From NCBI GenBank assembly GCA_022750055.1, contig JAKIWL010000002.1, forward strand, positions 271,042 through 335,041: a stretch of DNA of 64,000 bases, read 5' to 3'. The notes beneath the pieces were generated by a model that ran no database searches, was not told the origin of the DNA, and was given only the letters and a program-made list of their open reading frames with translations. The stretch comes from Thermoplasmata archaeon. Its GTDB lineage: Archaea > Thermoplasmatota > Thermoplasmata > Lutacidiplasmatales > UBA184. A program made the position numbers and the translations under genes. Below, one piece after another: positions 44,202 through 53,430 of this stretch; the first letter of the stretch is position 1, and each line of letters begins with the position of its first letter.

Positions 44202-45768
44202 CGCTGAAGTCGACCGAGATTGGAGCCGAACCGTTCGCGCAGAGCTCGAGCACGGTCAGCGAGAACGTCGTCACTCCCGCGTTCCGATTCAGGTAGAGCA
44301 GGTGCACCGTCGCCGTGCCGCCTGCCCCCACCGTGAAGAACTCCGAGGCCGGCACCGCGAACGAACCGGTGCCCGCAAACCCCTGGGCCGGGCCCGACGG
44401 GTACGTGATGACCCACGAGGCGTTCGCCCGGTATCCCGAAAGGGCCGCGCCCGCGAGACGCTGACTCGTCCCATTCACGGTCGCGTACACGGCCGTGATG
44501 TTCCCCGAGAGGACGTACCCGTGGCCCACCGAGTCGCGGTCGTGGACCCCGATGGACAGGTTGTCGGATACCGCGTAGCCCGCCATCGGGCTTCCAGGTT
44601 GTAGCACCGGGCCAGCGGAAACGGCGAACTGCCCCGACGGCGCGGAGAGGGGCACGATGACGAACCCCGCCACGAGGATGGCGGCGGCGATCCCCCCCAC
44701 CGCCCAACGCTTGCCGTCGAGCGGCGTGATGTCGTTCAGGGGGGGAGGATGTCGCATCCCCAGGACGAAGACGAGGAGCGCGAAAAGCAACCAGCCCTGG
44801 TATCCGAATCCTAGGCCGAGCCCCACGAGAAGGACGACCGCTCCGTAGCTGACGAACCGGGACCTCTCCCCGAGCAGCGCCCGGAACACGTGGCCTCCGT
44901 CGAGCTGGCCCGCCGGAAGCAGGTTGATGGCGGTGACGAGCAGCCCGACCCACCCGGCCAGGGCGAGTGGGTGGAGGTGGGCGAACGCCGAGGCCGGGAC
45001 GAAGAGCCCGAGGCCCTTCCAGAGGAGCGAAGAGCCCCATTGGAGCCCGCCGTAGCTCACTCCGGCGATCGACGGGCCGCAATTAGCCACGGAGATCGCC
45101 GCGCTGTGGGCCGAGAGGATCAAGCCGCCCAACGTGACGGGGATCGCGACCACGAACCCGGCCAAGGGTCCGGCCGCGCCGATATCGAGAAGCGCCTTCT
45201 TCGTCGGGATCGGCTCGCGCAGGCTGATGAACGCCCCGAAGGTTCCGAACAGGAGGAACGGGGGGGGCACGGGAATGAAGTACGGCAAGGACGCCTCGAC
45301 GTGGTGGTAGCGAGCCATCACGAAATGGGCCAGTTCGTGAACGCCGAGGATCGTCAGCAGGGGGAGGGCGAAGTACAGGCCCCCATTCACCAGATCCGTC
45401 AAGGCGAGCGAGCTCCCGCCCCGCCACGCGAGCCATAGGAAGGCGCCCGCCGCGACGGTCGTCACCACGGTCAAGGCAAGAAGGAGGAGGTTCGCGGCGG
45501 ACCCCCACGGGGTCGAGGAGGGTCTCCGTACGATCTCGAGGAGGTACTCCCCGCGCTCCCGGCGGATCTGGGGCACGTAAGACTTTTCCCACAGGTCGCG
45601 TCGCAAGGCATCGAACCGTGATTCGAGCGTCGTGGGGTCGATGTCGACGTGAAGGATGAGGGACCGGGGGGTGACGCGGGTCTCGTAGACCGGGAACCGG
45701 GCCGCGACGGTCGCCCGAAGTCGCTCGATCTCCGTCCCCGGAGAGGACGGACCCGGATAGGAGGCCAC
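44194..45768 (-). CDS. Site-2-type (M50) intramembrane metalloprotease
   Basis: A 524-residue membrane protease. The zinc motif HELAH lies at residues 144-148 and the second motif is NLLPAGQLDGGHV (about residue 285-295), both inside membrane helices. A soluble N-terminal domain of about 85 residues, and an extracellular beta-rich C-terminus with sequons after about residue 370, are additions to the core. Such enzymes cut membrane-bound regulators or signal peptides. It follows the DUF5611-like gene by four bases and is likely in one operon with it. Confidence 0.88.
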   Translation of the reverse strand: MASYPGPSSPGTEIERLRATVAARFPVYETRVTPRSLILHVDIDPTTLESRFDALRRDLWEKSYVPQIRRERGEYLLEIVRRPSSTPWGSAANLLLLALTVVTTVAAGAFLWLAWRGGSSLALTDLVNGGLYFALPLLTILGVHELAHFVMARYHHVEASLPYFIPVPPPFLLFGTFGAFISLREPIPTKKALLDIGAAGPLAGFVVAIPVTLGGLILSAHSAAISVANCGPSIAGVSYGGLQWGSSLLWKGLGLFVPASAFAHLHPLALAGWVGLLVTAINLLPAGQLDGGHVFRALLGERSRFVSYGAVVLLVGLGLGFGYQGWLLFALLVFVLGMRHPPPLNDITPLDGKRWAVGGIAAAILVAGFVIVPLSAPSGQFAVSAGPVLQPGSPMAGYAVSDNLSIGVHDRDSVGHGYVLSGNITAVYATVNGTSQRLAGAALSGYRANASWVITYPSGPAQGFAGTGSFAVPASEFFTVGAGGTATVHLLYLNRNAGVTTFSLTVLELCANGSAPISVDFSVS

Positions 45769-45772
45769 GGTG

Positions 45773-46084
45773 CTATTCCGGTGCGGCCTTCTTGAGGCGG
45801 CGGGCGCGTTCCTTGGAAGTGTACCCCGTCACGTCCTGGAGGAAACGATTGTACCGGGCGATCGTCTCTCGCGCCGTCTCCTCGGGGACCTTCGGGTCCA
45901 TGGAAAGCTCCACCGAGAGCTCCCGCCCACTCCCCTTCACCACGAGTCGGGAGATCGCCCCGAACCGGCCGGTGACCTCTTCGCCCTGCCGCGTGGCTTC
46001 CCCGAAGTGGGTGCGGGCCGCGAGTTCCAGAGCGTCGGGCTGGAGCCTTGATCGGTGGCTCGCGCGGACGGGGTAGCGCTGCAA
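45773..46084 (-). CDS. DUF5611-like small protein
   Basis: A 103-residue protein starting at TTG 46082-46084. It opens with MQRYPVRASH, has a middle GRFGAISRL, and ends with RYNRFLQDVTGYTSKERARR, a pattern I associate with the archaeal DUF5611 family of Thermoplasmata. Function unknown. It lies four bases upstream of the M50 protease gene, suggesting a shared role. A TATA element is 29 bases before the start. Confidence 0.7.
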   Translation of the reverse strand: MQRYPVRASHRSRLQPDALELAARTHFGEATRQGEEVTGRFGAISRLVVKGSGRELSVELSMDPKVPEETARETIARYNRFLQDVTGYTSKERARRLKKAAPE

Positions 46085-46107
46085 ATCGACCGGTTCACCG
46101 ACGAGTC

Positions 46108-46117
46108 GAATTTAACT
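46108..46117 (-). promoter_or_regulatory. TATA box of the DUF5611/M50 protease operon
   Basis: The minus strand reads AGTTAAATTC, centred 29 bases before the TTG at 46084, which also supports that start. Confidence 0.5.
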
Positions 46118-46219
46118 TTGGCCCAGGAGGGACTCGGGGCCCACCGCGGGGAGAGGGTTCCGAACCCCACGTCCCGCCTGGATCGGGCGCCGACCGGGCT
46201 CGGCCGGGACCCCCAGGGA

Positions 46220-46441
46220 TCAGACGGTCTCGATCTCGAACAGGACCCGATAGCCCTTGAGAAGACGGCCGACCTCGTCGCACAGGTCCAGGATCTGGTC
46301 CCGGGTGGCCGGACCTTTCCAGTCGTAGACGAAGTCATAGTTGCCCTGAGTGGGCGAGAAGCCAAAGCTCGCAAGACGCCCGGCGATCTCCGAAGGCTTG
46401 CCGCCTTCGCTATGGAACGTGACCCTGAGATAGGTCTCCAT
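46220..46441 (-). CDS. Small conserved protein, paralogue of the one at 15017-15247
   Basis: A 73-residue protein sharing M-x-TYL, SEGG, SEIA, GF.P, YDFVYDW, AT and a terminal F.IE with the protein at 15017-15247. The acidic/aromatic YDFVYDW core is identical in both. A small alpha/beta fold is likely, function unknown. It lies 24 bases downstream of the phosphopantetheine adenylyltransferase gene, in the same direction. Confidence 0.7.
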   Translation of the reverse strand: METYLRVTFHSEGGKPSEIAGRLASFGFSPTQGNYDFVYDWKGPATRDQILDLCDEVGRLLKGYRVLFEIETV

Positions 46442-46465
46442 CGCCCCCTCAGTCCGCCCGTTCTC

Positions 46466-47341
46466 TTAACCGTGTTTGGGCTTTCGAGCTCGTGCTGGGT
46501 CCGGGGATTCGCGGACCGGTCGGCGGACCGTTTTGGGCGGATGGATCCAACGGGCTAGCGTTTGCACGCCGCCCGGGCCCTGGAGGCGCACGAACCCGCC
46601 CGCGCGGGTGGGTCCTCCTTCCGGGGTCGAGACGGCAGCGAAGGCGCGACCGTCGGCCAAGCCTACCACGACAAGGGTCACATCGGCTCGCCCCTTCGAT
46701 TTCGAGGCGAGACGGAGCGCGAGGGTTCGAGATGGATGCGCCCCGAGCTCACGAGGGGAGGCACCCGCCGCCCACCGCACCGGTAGGGGGGCGTAGGCCC
46801 TCTGGAGCGCTCTCCGTGCGATCGATCGTAGAACCGTATCGTTGGAGGTCACGCGGACGACCAGGGGAGTCCGTCGTCGACCCTGCTCGTCGATGCTGCC
46901 TTGCCGGATCCGACGGCCGGCGACCGGCCGACCGTCCTCGCCCCGGACCCGTGGGACCACCACGATCCGGAGGGCGGGAAGATGGCGTTGTCGACGTCGG
47001 CGATTGACCTCCCCGGCCCTCGAGAGCGTCTCGTCCGACACGACCAACAGGTCGACGCCGGGTCGGAGCGAGCCCCCGAACGGGTCGTCGAGCGGTACGA
47101 TCGTGTAAGCCCGACCGGGATAGCGCTTCCGCAGAAGCCGGTCGAGCGCCCGGCGCCGGAGCGGATACGGTCGGACGCGGCGAGCGTAGGGCTTCGGGTG
47201 GTCGGCCAGGTAGCGCGCGGTGGTTAGCCCGATGCCGATGGAGTCCGAGCGTGCGAACGCGACATCCAACAGCGCAAGATGGCCCACGTGGATCCGGTCG
47301 AACGTTCCTCCGAGGACCGCGACGGTCGGTCGACGTCCCAC
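46466..47341 (-). CDS. coaD: Archaeal phosphopantetheine adenylyltransferase with extra C-terminal domain
   Basis: A 291-residue protein. The first 160 residues are a nucleotidyltransferase with GGTFDRIHVGH (His18, His21), and later VVSDETLSRAGEVNRRR, the archaeal phosphopantetheine adenylyltransferase pattern in CoA synthesis. Residues about 163-270 form an additional domain starting PLVVRVTSNDTVLRSIARRA; this resembles the start of the DUF84/inosine-triphosphatase fold, but I am unsure. The archaeal enzyme alone is about 155 residues, so this is a fusion. It is in line with the zinc-ribbon membrane gene, 10 bases apart. Confidence 0.82.
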   Translation of the reverse strand: MGRRPTVAVLGGTFDRIHVGHLALLDVAFARSDSIGIGLTTARYLADHPKPYARRVRPYPLRRRALDRLLRKRYPGRAYTIVPLDDPFGGSLRPGVDLLVVSDETLSRAGEVNRRRRQRHLPALRIVVVPRVRGEDGRPVAGRRIRQGSIDEQGRRRTPLVVRVTSNDTVLRSIARRALQRAYAPLPVRWAAGASPRELGAHPSRTLALRLASKSKGRADVTLVVVGLADGRAFAAVSTPEGGPTRAGGFVRLQGPGGVQTLARWIHPPKTVRRPVRESPDPARARKPKHG

Positions 47342-47351
47342 TCGCGTCTCC

Positions 47352-47546
47352 TTACAGGTGGATGGCCGAGAGCGCGAAGATCACGATGACGACCGCGGCG
47401 AATGCGTAGAGCATGTAGAGATAGTTCCGGCGGGTCTCGACCCGACGCTCCCGTTCCAGTCGGCACGCCTTGCTGCAGGTGTCGGAGCCCGGATCGCAGA
47501 CCTTCCGGCAGACCCGGCAATGACCGTGCTCTGCCACGTCGTCCAT
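47352..47546 (-). CDS. DUF2116-like zinc-ribbon tail-anchored protein
   Basis: A 64-residue protein. The N-terminal zinc ribbon HCRVC...CSKAC is followed by a basic linker (RLERERRVETRR) and a single C-terminal membrane helix. This is the layout of the archaeal DUF2116 family. A small tail-anchored protein of unknown function. It precedes coaD in the same direction. Confidence 0.75.
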   Translation of the reverse strand: MDDVAEHGHCRVCRKVCDPGSDTCSKACRLERERRVETRRNYLYMLYAFAAVVIVIFALSAIHL

Positions 47547-47600
47547 CGGACCGTGGAACGGAGGGGGTCGGATAGGTCTTTCCGGCGCCGACCGATGCCG

Positions 47601-50561
47601 TCAGTCCTCAGAAGTCCGGCGCAGGCTCTTCCTCAACATCGACTTGGGTGCCGACGCCGCGGAGGCGGTGCGGATCGGCCGAGCGACGGGTGCCGGTCCG
47701 ATCGGAGGCGGGTTCGGGTCGCGGGCGGAGGCCTCGGCCTCCTGCCAGACCGGCACGGATTCGCCGGCGATCCCGGTAGCAGCCATCGTGCGCTCGTCGG
47801 CGAGCTCCTTCAGATGGTGGACGAGGGTGAGCCAGATCCGGCCCTGGTGGGAAATAGCGGACTCGACCCGGTGGCGCATCTCTGCGATCCGCTTGTCCAT
47901 CTCGGCCTCGAGACGGCGGGTCTCGGTGAGGAGCTCCCGGCGGGCCTCGGCCGCCCGGGTCTGTGTTCCCGGTCCGAGGGCGGGGGTTTGTTGAAGTTCG
48001 GCGATCTTGAGCCACGCCTTGCGGACCACGGGGATGAGACGGTCGGTAAGGAGCTGGGTCCGGTGATCGAGCTCCTGGATGTCCGCACGCATCTGCTCCT
48101 CGAGCCGGGTGAGGGAGATGCTCTTCTCGCCGAGGAGCTCTTCGAGCTTTTCGAGACGCTGTATCCCTTCGGACTGCTCGACGTGCAGGCGCTCTTCGGC
48201 GGTGGCGAGCCGGTGTTCCAGCGTGACGAGGGCCTCCTTCTGGCGCTGAGCGAGGGCCACCTCGACCGCCTTCGGAAGGTGAGGGTTGGCGTTCGCGGCC
48301 TCGGTGCGTCGCACCGCGGCAACGTCGAGCTCCTCCTTCAGCCGGGCGAACAGCTGAAGGTACTTCTCCCGCTCGGCGTCCTCCGCCTCCCGGATCCGAT
48401 CCTCGATATGTTGCTCGAAGCGCACCTGCAGGTCGGCGACGGCCTGGGTGTACGATTCTTTGATCTCGGAGGCCTGGGCCTGTCCCCGCTCCGACCATCG
48501 CTCCTCCACGGCCTGTAGCCGTTCGTCCATGAGCTTCGGCCCGCGGGCCTCGGCCTCCTCCTGGACCCCGAGCATCCAGGACTTGGCCTCCTCGATCCGC
48601 GCCTCGAGTTGGGCGGCGTGCTGCTCCTCGGTGTCTGCGCTCGCTGCCGAGAGGCGCGCCTCCGCCTCGACGAAGCGAGCCTGAAGCGATTCCTTCAACC
48701 GTCCTTCGGTCGCCTCCCGCACCGTCAGCTCCCGGTCGGCCGCGTCCCTCAGGTGTCGGTCGAGCTGACTCGTCAGGGTAGCGCGGGTCTCCTCCTCGGC
48801 GCTCTGCAGGCGCTGGTGCATCTCGGCGATCGCCCGCTCCACCTCGCCCATCGCCGTTCGGTGGGAGCGTTCGGCCTCCTCTCGGACCGCCTCGGCGAGT
48901 TTGGGCTCGACCGCTTGACGCACTCGACGGTCGATCTCCGGGGCGAGGGCGGCCGCGAACGACGCTCGCATCTTCGCCTCCTCCGCGCCGGTCCGGGCGA
49001 GCAGTTCCTCCCGCATCGCGGCCATGGCGAGCTGATGCTGTTGGAGAGATTCGGTGAGGCGAGCGTCGAGTTGGGTCGGGAGTGCCCCCAGGGCGTTCGT
49101 CAGCGCCTCCACCCGCTGGCGAAGTACTGGGTCCGCGGCTCCGCCCGACGCAGGGCTCGATGCCGTCAGCTCGGCGAGCCGACGCTCCATCTCGTCCCGG
49201 ACCGTACGACGCAGCTCGCCTTCATCGAGGGAGGCCGTTCCCTCGACCGGGACGGCGAGGCCCAGCATCGGAGCGCGGGCGGTCCGAGGGAGGAGCGACG
49301 GGTCGTCCCGGGTGGGGATCGGCACGGCCTCCGCGCTCGCGGCCCTCGGGGGGACCATGAGGCCGAGCCCCGACGGGGCCCTCGGGACGGACGGATCGGC
49401 GGCGTCGGCCTCCCGGGCCGCGCTCGCCAGGATAACCGGGGAGACCCGCAGATACTCTTGCGCCCGCTTCGCGGTTTCGCCGGTGACCGGGACCGTGCGG
49501 CCGCGGCTGCGTTGCAAGAGCAGGGCGGCGCTCTCCATCGCGGTGCCGATCCGCCAGCATTCCTTGCGTCGCAACCGACCGGCCTGTCGGTCGAGGTCGA
49601 TCGGTCGGCCCCGCTGGCGGGGAAGCTCGACCAGGTCGACCCGCTGACGGATCGGGAGGAGCTTTTCTTCACTGTGGTCCCGGACGTACTGAAGGACGAG
49701 CGGCATCGGGTCCTTGCCCCTCGGTCCGCTGCTGGGGAGGTCTTCCGAGGTCAGGTCCCGGACCGTCAGGTTCGCGGTCTGCCAGCTCTGAACGCGACGG
49801 TCGTGGCGCGGGCCGGTGGCTTCGGTCTTCGATACGCGCATGACCGCGAGCGTGAGCGGGACGCGGTCCTGCAGTTCCTTCATGTCGGTCCGGGCCTGGG
49901 GCAGGAAGTAGGGGAAGGCGAGGATCCCGCTGAGGGAGGTCAGCGCCGCCGGGAGGCTGCGGATCAGTTCGAGGAGGACCTCCATCGTGGTCCCCCAGCG
50001 CTCGCTCGCCACGAGCAGCACCGGGTCGGTGGTACCTCGGTGGAAGAGGAATCCCTCCCCGACCCGATCGTACAGGCCCGGTTCGACCGACGAACGGTCC
50101 GTGTGGACGAGCTTGCGTAGCCCGCCCATCGACGCGTGCCACCGGAGGACCGCGGGACCGAAGGTTTCGGGTTCCTGCAGCTCCTGGGTCGGAAGGACGA
50201 GCGTCTTCATCCCGAGACGCGGTCGATCCTCCTTCGAAAGGAACATCCGGCCCACACAGGTGTACTCCCCCCGGTAGGCCGGGTAGAGGAACAGGTTCGG
50301 GTAGTACGAGAGCGACGTCCCCGGGTCCGGGTCCCAGTAGTCGTGGGTGTCGGAGACATTGATAGCGAGATGACCGACGGCTCGAACGGTATCGACGGTC
50401 TCCCGCTGGCCGGGGAACTCCTCGGGGATCGTCGTGTACCCGGGGCTTTCCTCCTCGTTGTCGACCTGTCGGCACCAGACGACGGCGACCGGCCGGGCCG
50501 CCGGCGCATCGGTCTCCTCGGCCCCGGCTGCGGCGCTGGCCGGGAGGGCCGTGCCGTTCAT
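47601..50561 (-). CDS. GAP1-like N-terminal domain plus very long coiled coil; third gene of the vWA/GTPase operon
   Basis: A 986-residue soluble protein. Residues about 25-260 form a globular domain: VVWCRQVDNEEESPGYTTI, a SLSYYPNLFLYPAYRG strand and RMFLSKEDRPRLGMKTLVLP. By pattern this resembles the N-terminal domain of bacterial GTPase-associated protein 1. Residues about 330-400 form a helical part. From about 430 to 900 the sequence is almost continuous Glu/Ala/Arg/Leu heptads, so a coiled coil some 50-60 nm long if straight. A Pro-rich, basic tail follows. The ATG overlaps the GTPase stop as ATGA. Likely it links the GTPase to a polymer, membrane or target; function unproven. Confidence 0.7.
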   Translation of the reverse strand: MNGTALPASAAAGAEETDAPAARPVAVVWCRQVDNEEESPGYTTIPEEFPGQRETVDTVRAVGHLAINVSDTHDYWDPDPGTSLSYYPNLFLYPAYRGEYTCVGRMFLSKEDRPRLGMKTLVLPTQELQEPETFGPAVLRWHASMGGLRKLVHTDRSSVEPGLYDRVGEGFLFHRGTTDPVLLVASERWGTTMEVLLELIRSLPAALTSLSGILAFPYFLPQARTDMKELQDRVPLTLAVMRVSKTEATGPRHDRRVQSWQTANLTVRDLTSEDLPSSGPRGKDPMPLVLQYVRDHSEEKLLPIRQRVDLVELPRQRGRPIDLDRQAGRLRRKECWRIGTAMESAALLLQRSRGRTVPVTGETAKRAQEYLRVSPVILASAAREADAADPSVPRAPSGLGLMVPPRAASAEAVPIPTRDDPSLLPRTARAPMLGLAVPVEGTASLDEGELRRTVRDEMERRLAELTASSPASGGAADPVLRQRVEALTNALGALPTQLDARLTESLQQHQLAMAAMREELLARTGAEEAKMRASFAAALAPEIDRRVRQAVEPKLAEAVREEAERSHRTAMGEVERAIAEMHQRLQSAEEETRATLTSQLDRHLRDAADRELTVREATEGRLKESLQARFVEAEARLSAASADTEEQHAAQLEARIEEAKSWMLGVQEEAEARGPKLMDERLQAVEERWSERGQAQASEIKESYTQAVADLQVRFEQHIEDRIREAEDAEREKYLQLFARLKEELDVAAVRRTEAANANPHLPKAVEVALAQRQKEALVTLEHRLATAEERLHVEQSEGIQRLEKLEELLGEKSISLTRLEEQMRADIQELDHRTQLLTDRLIPVVRKAWLKIAELQQTPALGPGTQTRAAEARRELLTETRRLEAEMDKRIAEMRHRVESAISHQGRIWLTLVHHLKELADERTMAATGIAGESVPVWQEAEASARDPNPPPIGPAPVARPIRTASAASAPKSMLRKSLRRTSED

Positions 50562-51724
50562 CCTCCCCCGGTCGCTCGCTGTTCCAGGATTCGCTCGCAG
50601 GCGCGCGCGAGCGGGAGCGTGGTGTTGACCATGACCGGGACCCCGACCCCCCCGCTTTCTGAAGCGGGGATGGGATGGCCGGCCTCGTTCAGGAGGAGCG
50701 GTCCCCCTTCCGTGGAGGCCACGGCAGCGGAGATCAGGAAGACGTCCTCCTTCGCCGTGATCTGCTTGCCTTCATTCGCGATCAGGATCGTGCCCATGCT
50801 CGCCCCGTCTCGTCGGAGCAGGAAGTCGGACGTATCGAACGCTGAACGGAACTGGCGGTCCCGGGCGGCGCGTTCGATCTCCTCGTAGAACTCGCGAAGC
50901 TTGTCGGCCTTGGAGATGGCGATCACGAGCGGCAGTCGCCGTTCGCCGACGAATCGGAAGACCCCGCGAGCGAGGTTCACCTGCTGGGCCTGGTCGCGCA
51001 GGGAGGGCAACGACGGGGACAGGAGCAGGATGATGCCATCGGCATCTTGGAGGAACCGACCGAGGAGGGTCAGGCCCCGGCGCCAGAGCTCTTTGCGGTC
51101 GGGTTTCCACGTGTCGAACTTCGGGATGACCCGGCACATCCGCTCGGTCACCTCGTCCTCGAGGGAATCGATCCACAGACGGTCGTAGGTGAAGTAGTCC
51201 GAGATGATCCCGCCCGCCTCGTCGATGGTCGACAGCTCCATGGGCCTCGAGCCGCCGTTCGAGCCGGCCTGGCCGAACCGGAATCGCATCTTCATCTCGA
51301 CGAACTGATTGTACTTCGTCGGAAGGGGATACTTCGTCAGGACCCCTTGCTCATCGCGGCCGGCCGCGAGCTCGACGAACAGCTTTTTCGTGTCCTCCAT
51401 CGGGTGGCTCACGTAGTAGCGGGTCGTCGCCTCCAGGCCGGCGTCGGCTCGGCGGGCGTCGTTGAGCTCGTAGGTCGTCTCTTCCAGGACCACCTCCTTG
51501 TCCATGTCCCCGTAGACAGGCAGGGTCTGGCCCTCGGGGCGGCCGGGCACGTAGAGGATCGGCAGGTTCAGGCCAAAGTGGCCCGAGAGGAACCGGAAGT
51601 AGGTCGTCTTCCCGGAGGCGGGGATCCCGACGACGGCGATCTTCGCGAGCGCGCTCACCTCCTTCTTGACCCGTTTCGCCGGGGGGCGGGTCCGCGCGCC
51701 GGTCTTGGCCTTCGTTTCCGCCAT
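50558..51724 (-). CDS. P-loop GTPase-like protein, second gene of the vWA operon
   Basis: A 388-residue protein. The Walker A motif GIPASGKT lies at residues 33-40, a switch II-like ELSTIDEAGG near residue 165, and ISKADK, a TKxD-type guanine motif, near 265. A basic N-terminus (KRVKKE) precedes the fold. It is longer than Ras-like GTPases and recalls the double/large GTPases found next to vWA and GAP1 genes in bacteria. The start is the ATG at 51722-51724, 13 bases after the vWA stop. Most likely a nucleotide-driven switch for the neighbouring coiled-coil protein. Confidence 0.72.
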   Translation of the reverse strand: MAETKAKTGARTRPPAKRVKKEVSALAKIAVVGIPASGKTTYFRFLSGHFGLNLPILYVPGRPEGQTLPVYGDMDKEVVLEETTYELNDARRADAGLEATTRYYVSHPMEDTKKLFVELAAGRDEQGVLTKYPLPTKYNQFVEMKMRFRFGQAGSNGGSRPMELSTIDEAGGIISDYFTYDRLWIDSLEDEVTERMCRVIPKFDTWKPDRKELWRRGLTLLGRFLQDADGIILLLSPSLPSLRDQAQQVNLARGVFRFVGERRLPLVIAISKADKLREFYEEIERAARDRQFRSAFDTSDFLLRRDGASMGTILIANEGKQITAKEDVFLISAAVASTEGGPLLLNEAGHPIPASESGGVGVPVMVNTTLPLARACERILEQRATGGG

Positions 51725-51737
51725 TTCCTCGAAGTCC

Positions 51738-53246
51738 CTAGCGCATCTCGGCGAGGCAGATCTCGAGGAAGTCGAGCGCGCCGTCGATGGCGGCGTCGCC
51801 GGCGGTGTTGTCCAGGCGAATATCCTGCAGGAGCCCGAAGATCTCCTCGACGGCGCCTTCATGCTTCTGGGCCGCCACGGCGGGATCCTCCGCTCCGGGG
51901 ATGCGGGTCAGTTGGTACGTGCCGCGGAGTTCCATGAGGCGCTCGAACAGGTCCATGATGCGGGTTTGCATCTCCGGCGGAGCCGAGCGGATCTTCGCCT
52001 CGGTCTCCTCAACGAATTGGAGGAGGATTTCGGTCTCCGGGTCCTTCTGCATCTGGGCCTGCAATAGCGCGAGCCGGCGGGTGACGCGGATGCGGCTCTG
52101 GATCGGGATCGATTCCGTGGCGCTCCAGGCGATGATCAGGGCCCGGGCCGCTTCGACGACGTCGCCGTTCCCGAATGCGATCTTGGCCTGCCAGTACGAG
52201 TACGTGACCGGGGGCAACGACATGCGGCAGCGGTTCAATTCCCCCGACGCCTTCGTGAAATCCCGCTTCAGGTACGATTCGACGACGCGCGCGAGCGGGC
52301 CATAGCGCTCTCGCAGGTTCGCCGGCGGCGCCTGGGAAGCGGAGAGCACATCCACTTCCAGCGTCGGAGCCTCCGAGTAGGGCATGTCCGCCTCCAGGGG
52401 TGGAGTGGACGTCCGAGCGATCCGGTGAATGGCCGAATGTTCCTCGGACTGCTTCAACGCTCGGGCGGCCTGGGCGGCGCTCTTCGCCAGATCTTCTGGG
52501 TGGAGGTTCGAGACCGCCGGACGGGGAGCGTCTTCCACATCGACGAAAGCGTTGACCATTTGGGTGTACAGGTCCGCCCCTGTGTCGACCTCTTCGTAGG
52601 AGAAGCTCGGCGCGGCCCCGAGGAACAGGGCCCGCGAACTGAGCCCGCTCACGAACAGGTTCATCCGGTCGCTGTCGACGCCCTTGTCGCGCTGGGCGCC
52701 GTTCCCGATCCCGATGACCCTCAGGTTCAGGTTCGAACCCGGGGGTAGGAGGTATCCAAAGAGGTCCTTCCGGGAGAGGGGGGTCGGGTTCGCATCGGCG
52801 CCGAGCGGCTCGAACCGTGTCGAACAGTTGTCCCAGCCGTCCGTGACGAGGACGATCGTCCCATGGACGGCCCCGCTCGCGTCCCTCAGTAAGTCAGCGC
52901 CGGTGGCAAGCGCATCCCAGATCGCCGAGCGCCCGGTCGGTGTCAGCATGTCCACCAGGCTCTTGACATACGGCAGATTCTCCGGTCGGATCTCGCCGAG
53001 GGGAACGACCACCCGCGGCGTGTCGGTGAACGTGACGAGGCCGAAGGGGGTGCCCGCCTTCTCCGCGTTCTGGACGATGCGCAGGACCGCGGAGCGGGCG
53101 ATCTCGATCTTCTGACGCGGGGAGCCGCCGGAGGAATCCGGAAGAGGGGCGAGCATCGAGCGCGACAGGTCGAGCACCAAGACCTGCCGGTCCGGGTGGA
53201 CTCCCATCCCTTCTGGGCTCATGGCCTCGGCGACCTCGCTGCTCAT
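51738..53246 (-). CDS. von Willebrand factor A domain protein, first gene of the operon
   Basis: A 502-residue soluble protein. Residues about 20-230 form a vWA domain with an intact metal-ion-dependent adhesion site: DLSRS (Asp26, Ser28, Ser30), a conserved Thr, and VTDGWD. The remaining 250 residues are helical, TPR-like, with Leu/Ala/Glu patterns, and a C-terminal FLEICLAEMR. No signal peptide or membrane helix is visible. vWA proteins often act with AAA+ or GTPase partners as assembly or sensing factors. It is divergent from rps17e. Confidence 0.78.
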   Translation of the reverse strand: MSSEVAEAMSPEGMGVHPDRQVLVLDLSRSMLAPLPDSSGGSPRQKIEIARSAVLRIVQNAEKAGTPFGLVTFTDTPRVVVPLGEIRPENLPYVKSLVDMLTPTGRSAIWDALATGADLLRDASGAVHGTIVLVTDGWDNCSTRFEPLGADANPTPLSRKDLFGYLLPPGSNLNLRVIGIGNGAQRDKGVDSDRMNLFVSGLSSRALFLGAAPSFSYEEVDTGADLYTQMVNAFVDVEDAPRPAVSNLHPEDLAKSAAQAARALKQSEEHSAIHRIARTSTPPLEADMPYSEAPTLEVDVLSASQAPPANLRERYGPLARVVESYLKRDFTKASGELNRCRMSLPPVTYSYWQAKIAFGNGDVVEAARALIIAWSATESIPIQSRIRVTRRLALLQAQMQKDPETEILLQFVEETEAKIRSAPPEMQTRIMDLFERLMELRGTYQLTRIPGAEDPAVAAQKHEGAVEEIFGLLQDIRLDNTAGDAAIDGALDFLEICLAEMR

Positions 53247-53430
53247 GTCCAGCCGTCCCGGGACGGGAGTACACGGCTCGATAGGCCACTCGGTGCTATC
53301 GTAGCCTTCTCGACGGGCCCGGACACGCCCATGAATTAACCGGGTAGGGGTATTTGGGCCTTCCTGCAGTGGAAAGAGCCGTCCGACGCCCGTCGAGCGC
53401 TCTCGAATCCGCCTCTCCTTCCGTCGGAAC

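Noticed and set aside
48609-50120. A 503-residue open frame on the plus strand
   Set aside because: It is antisense to the coiled-coil protein, whose heptad-rich codons leave the opposite strand open; composition is not protein-like.
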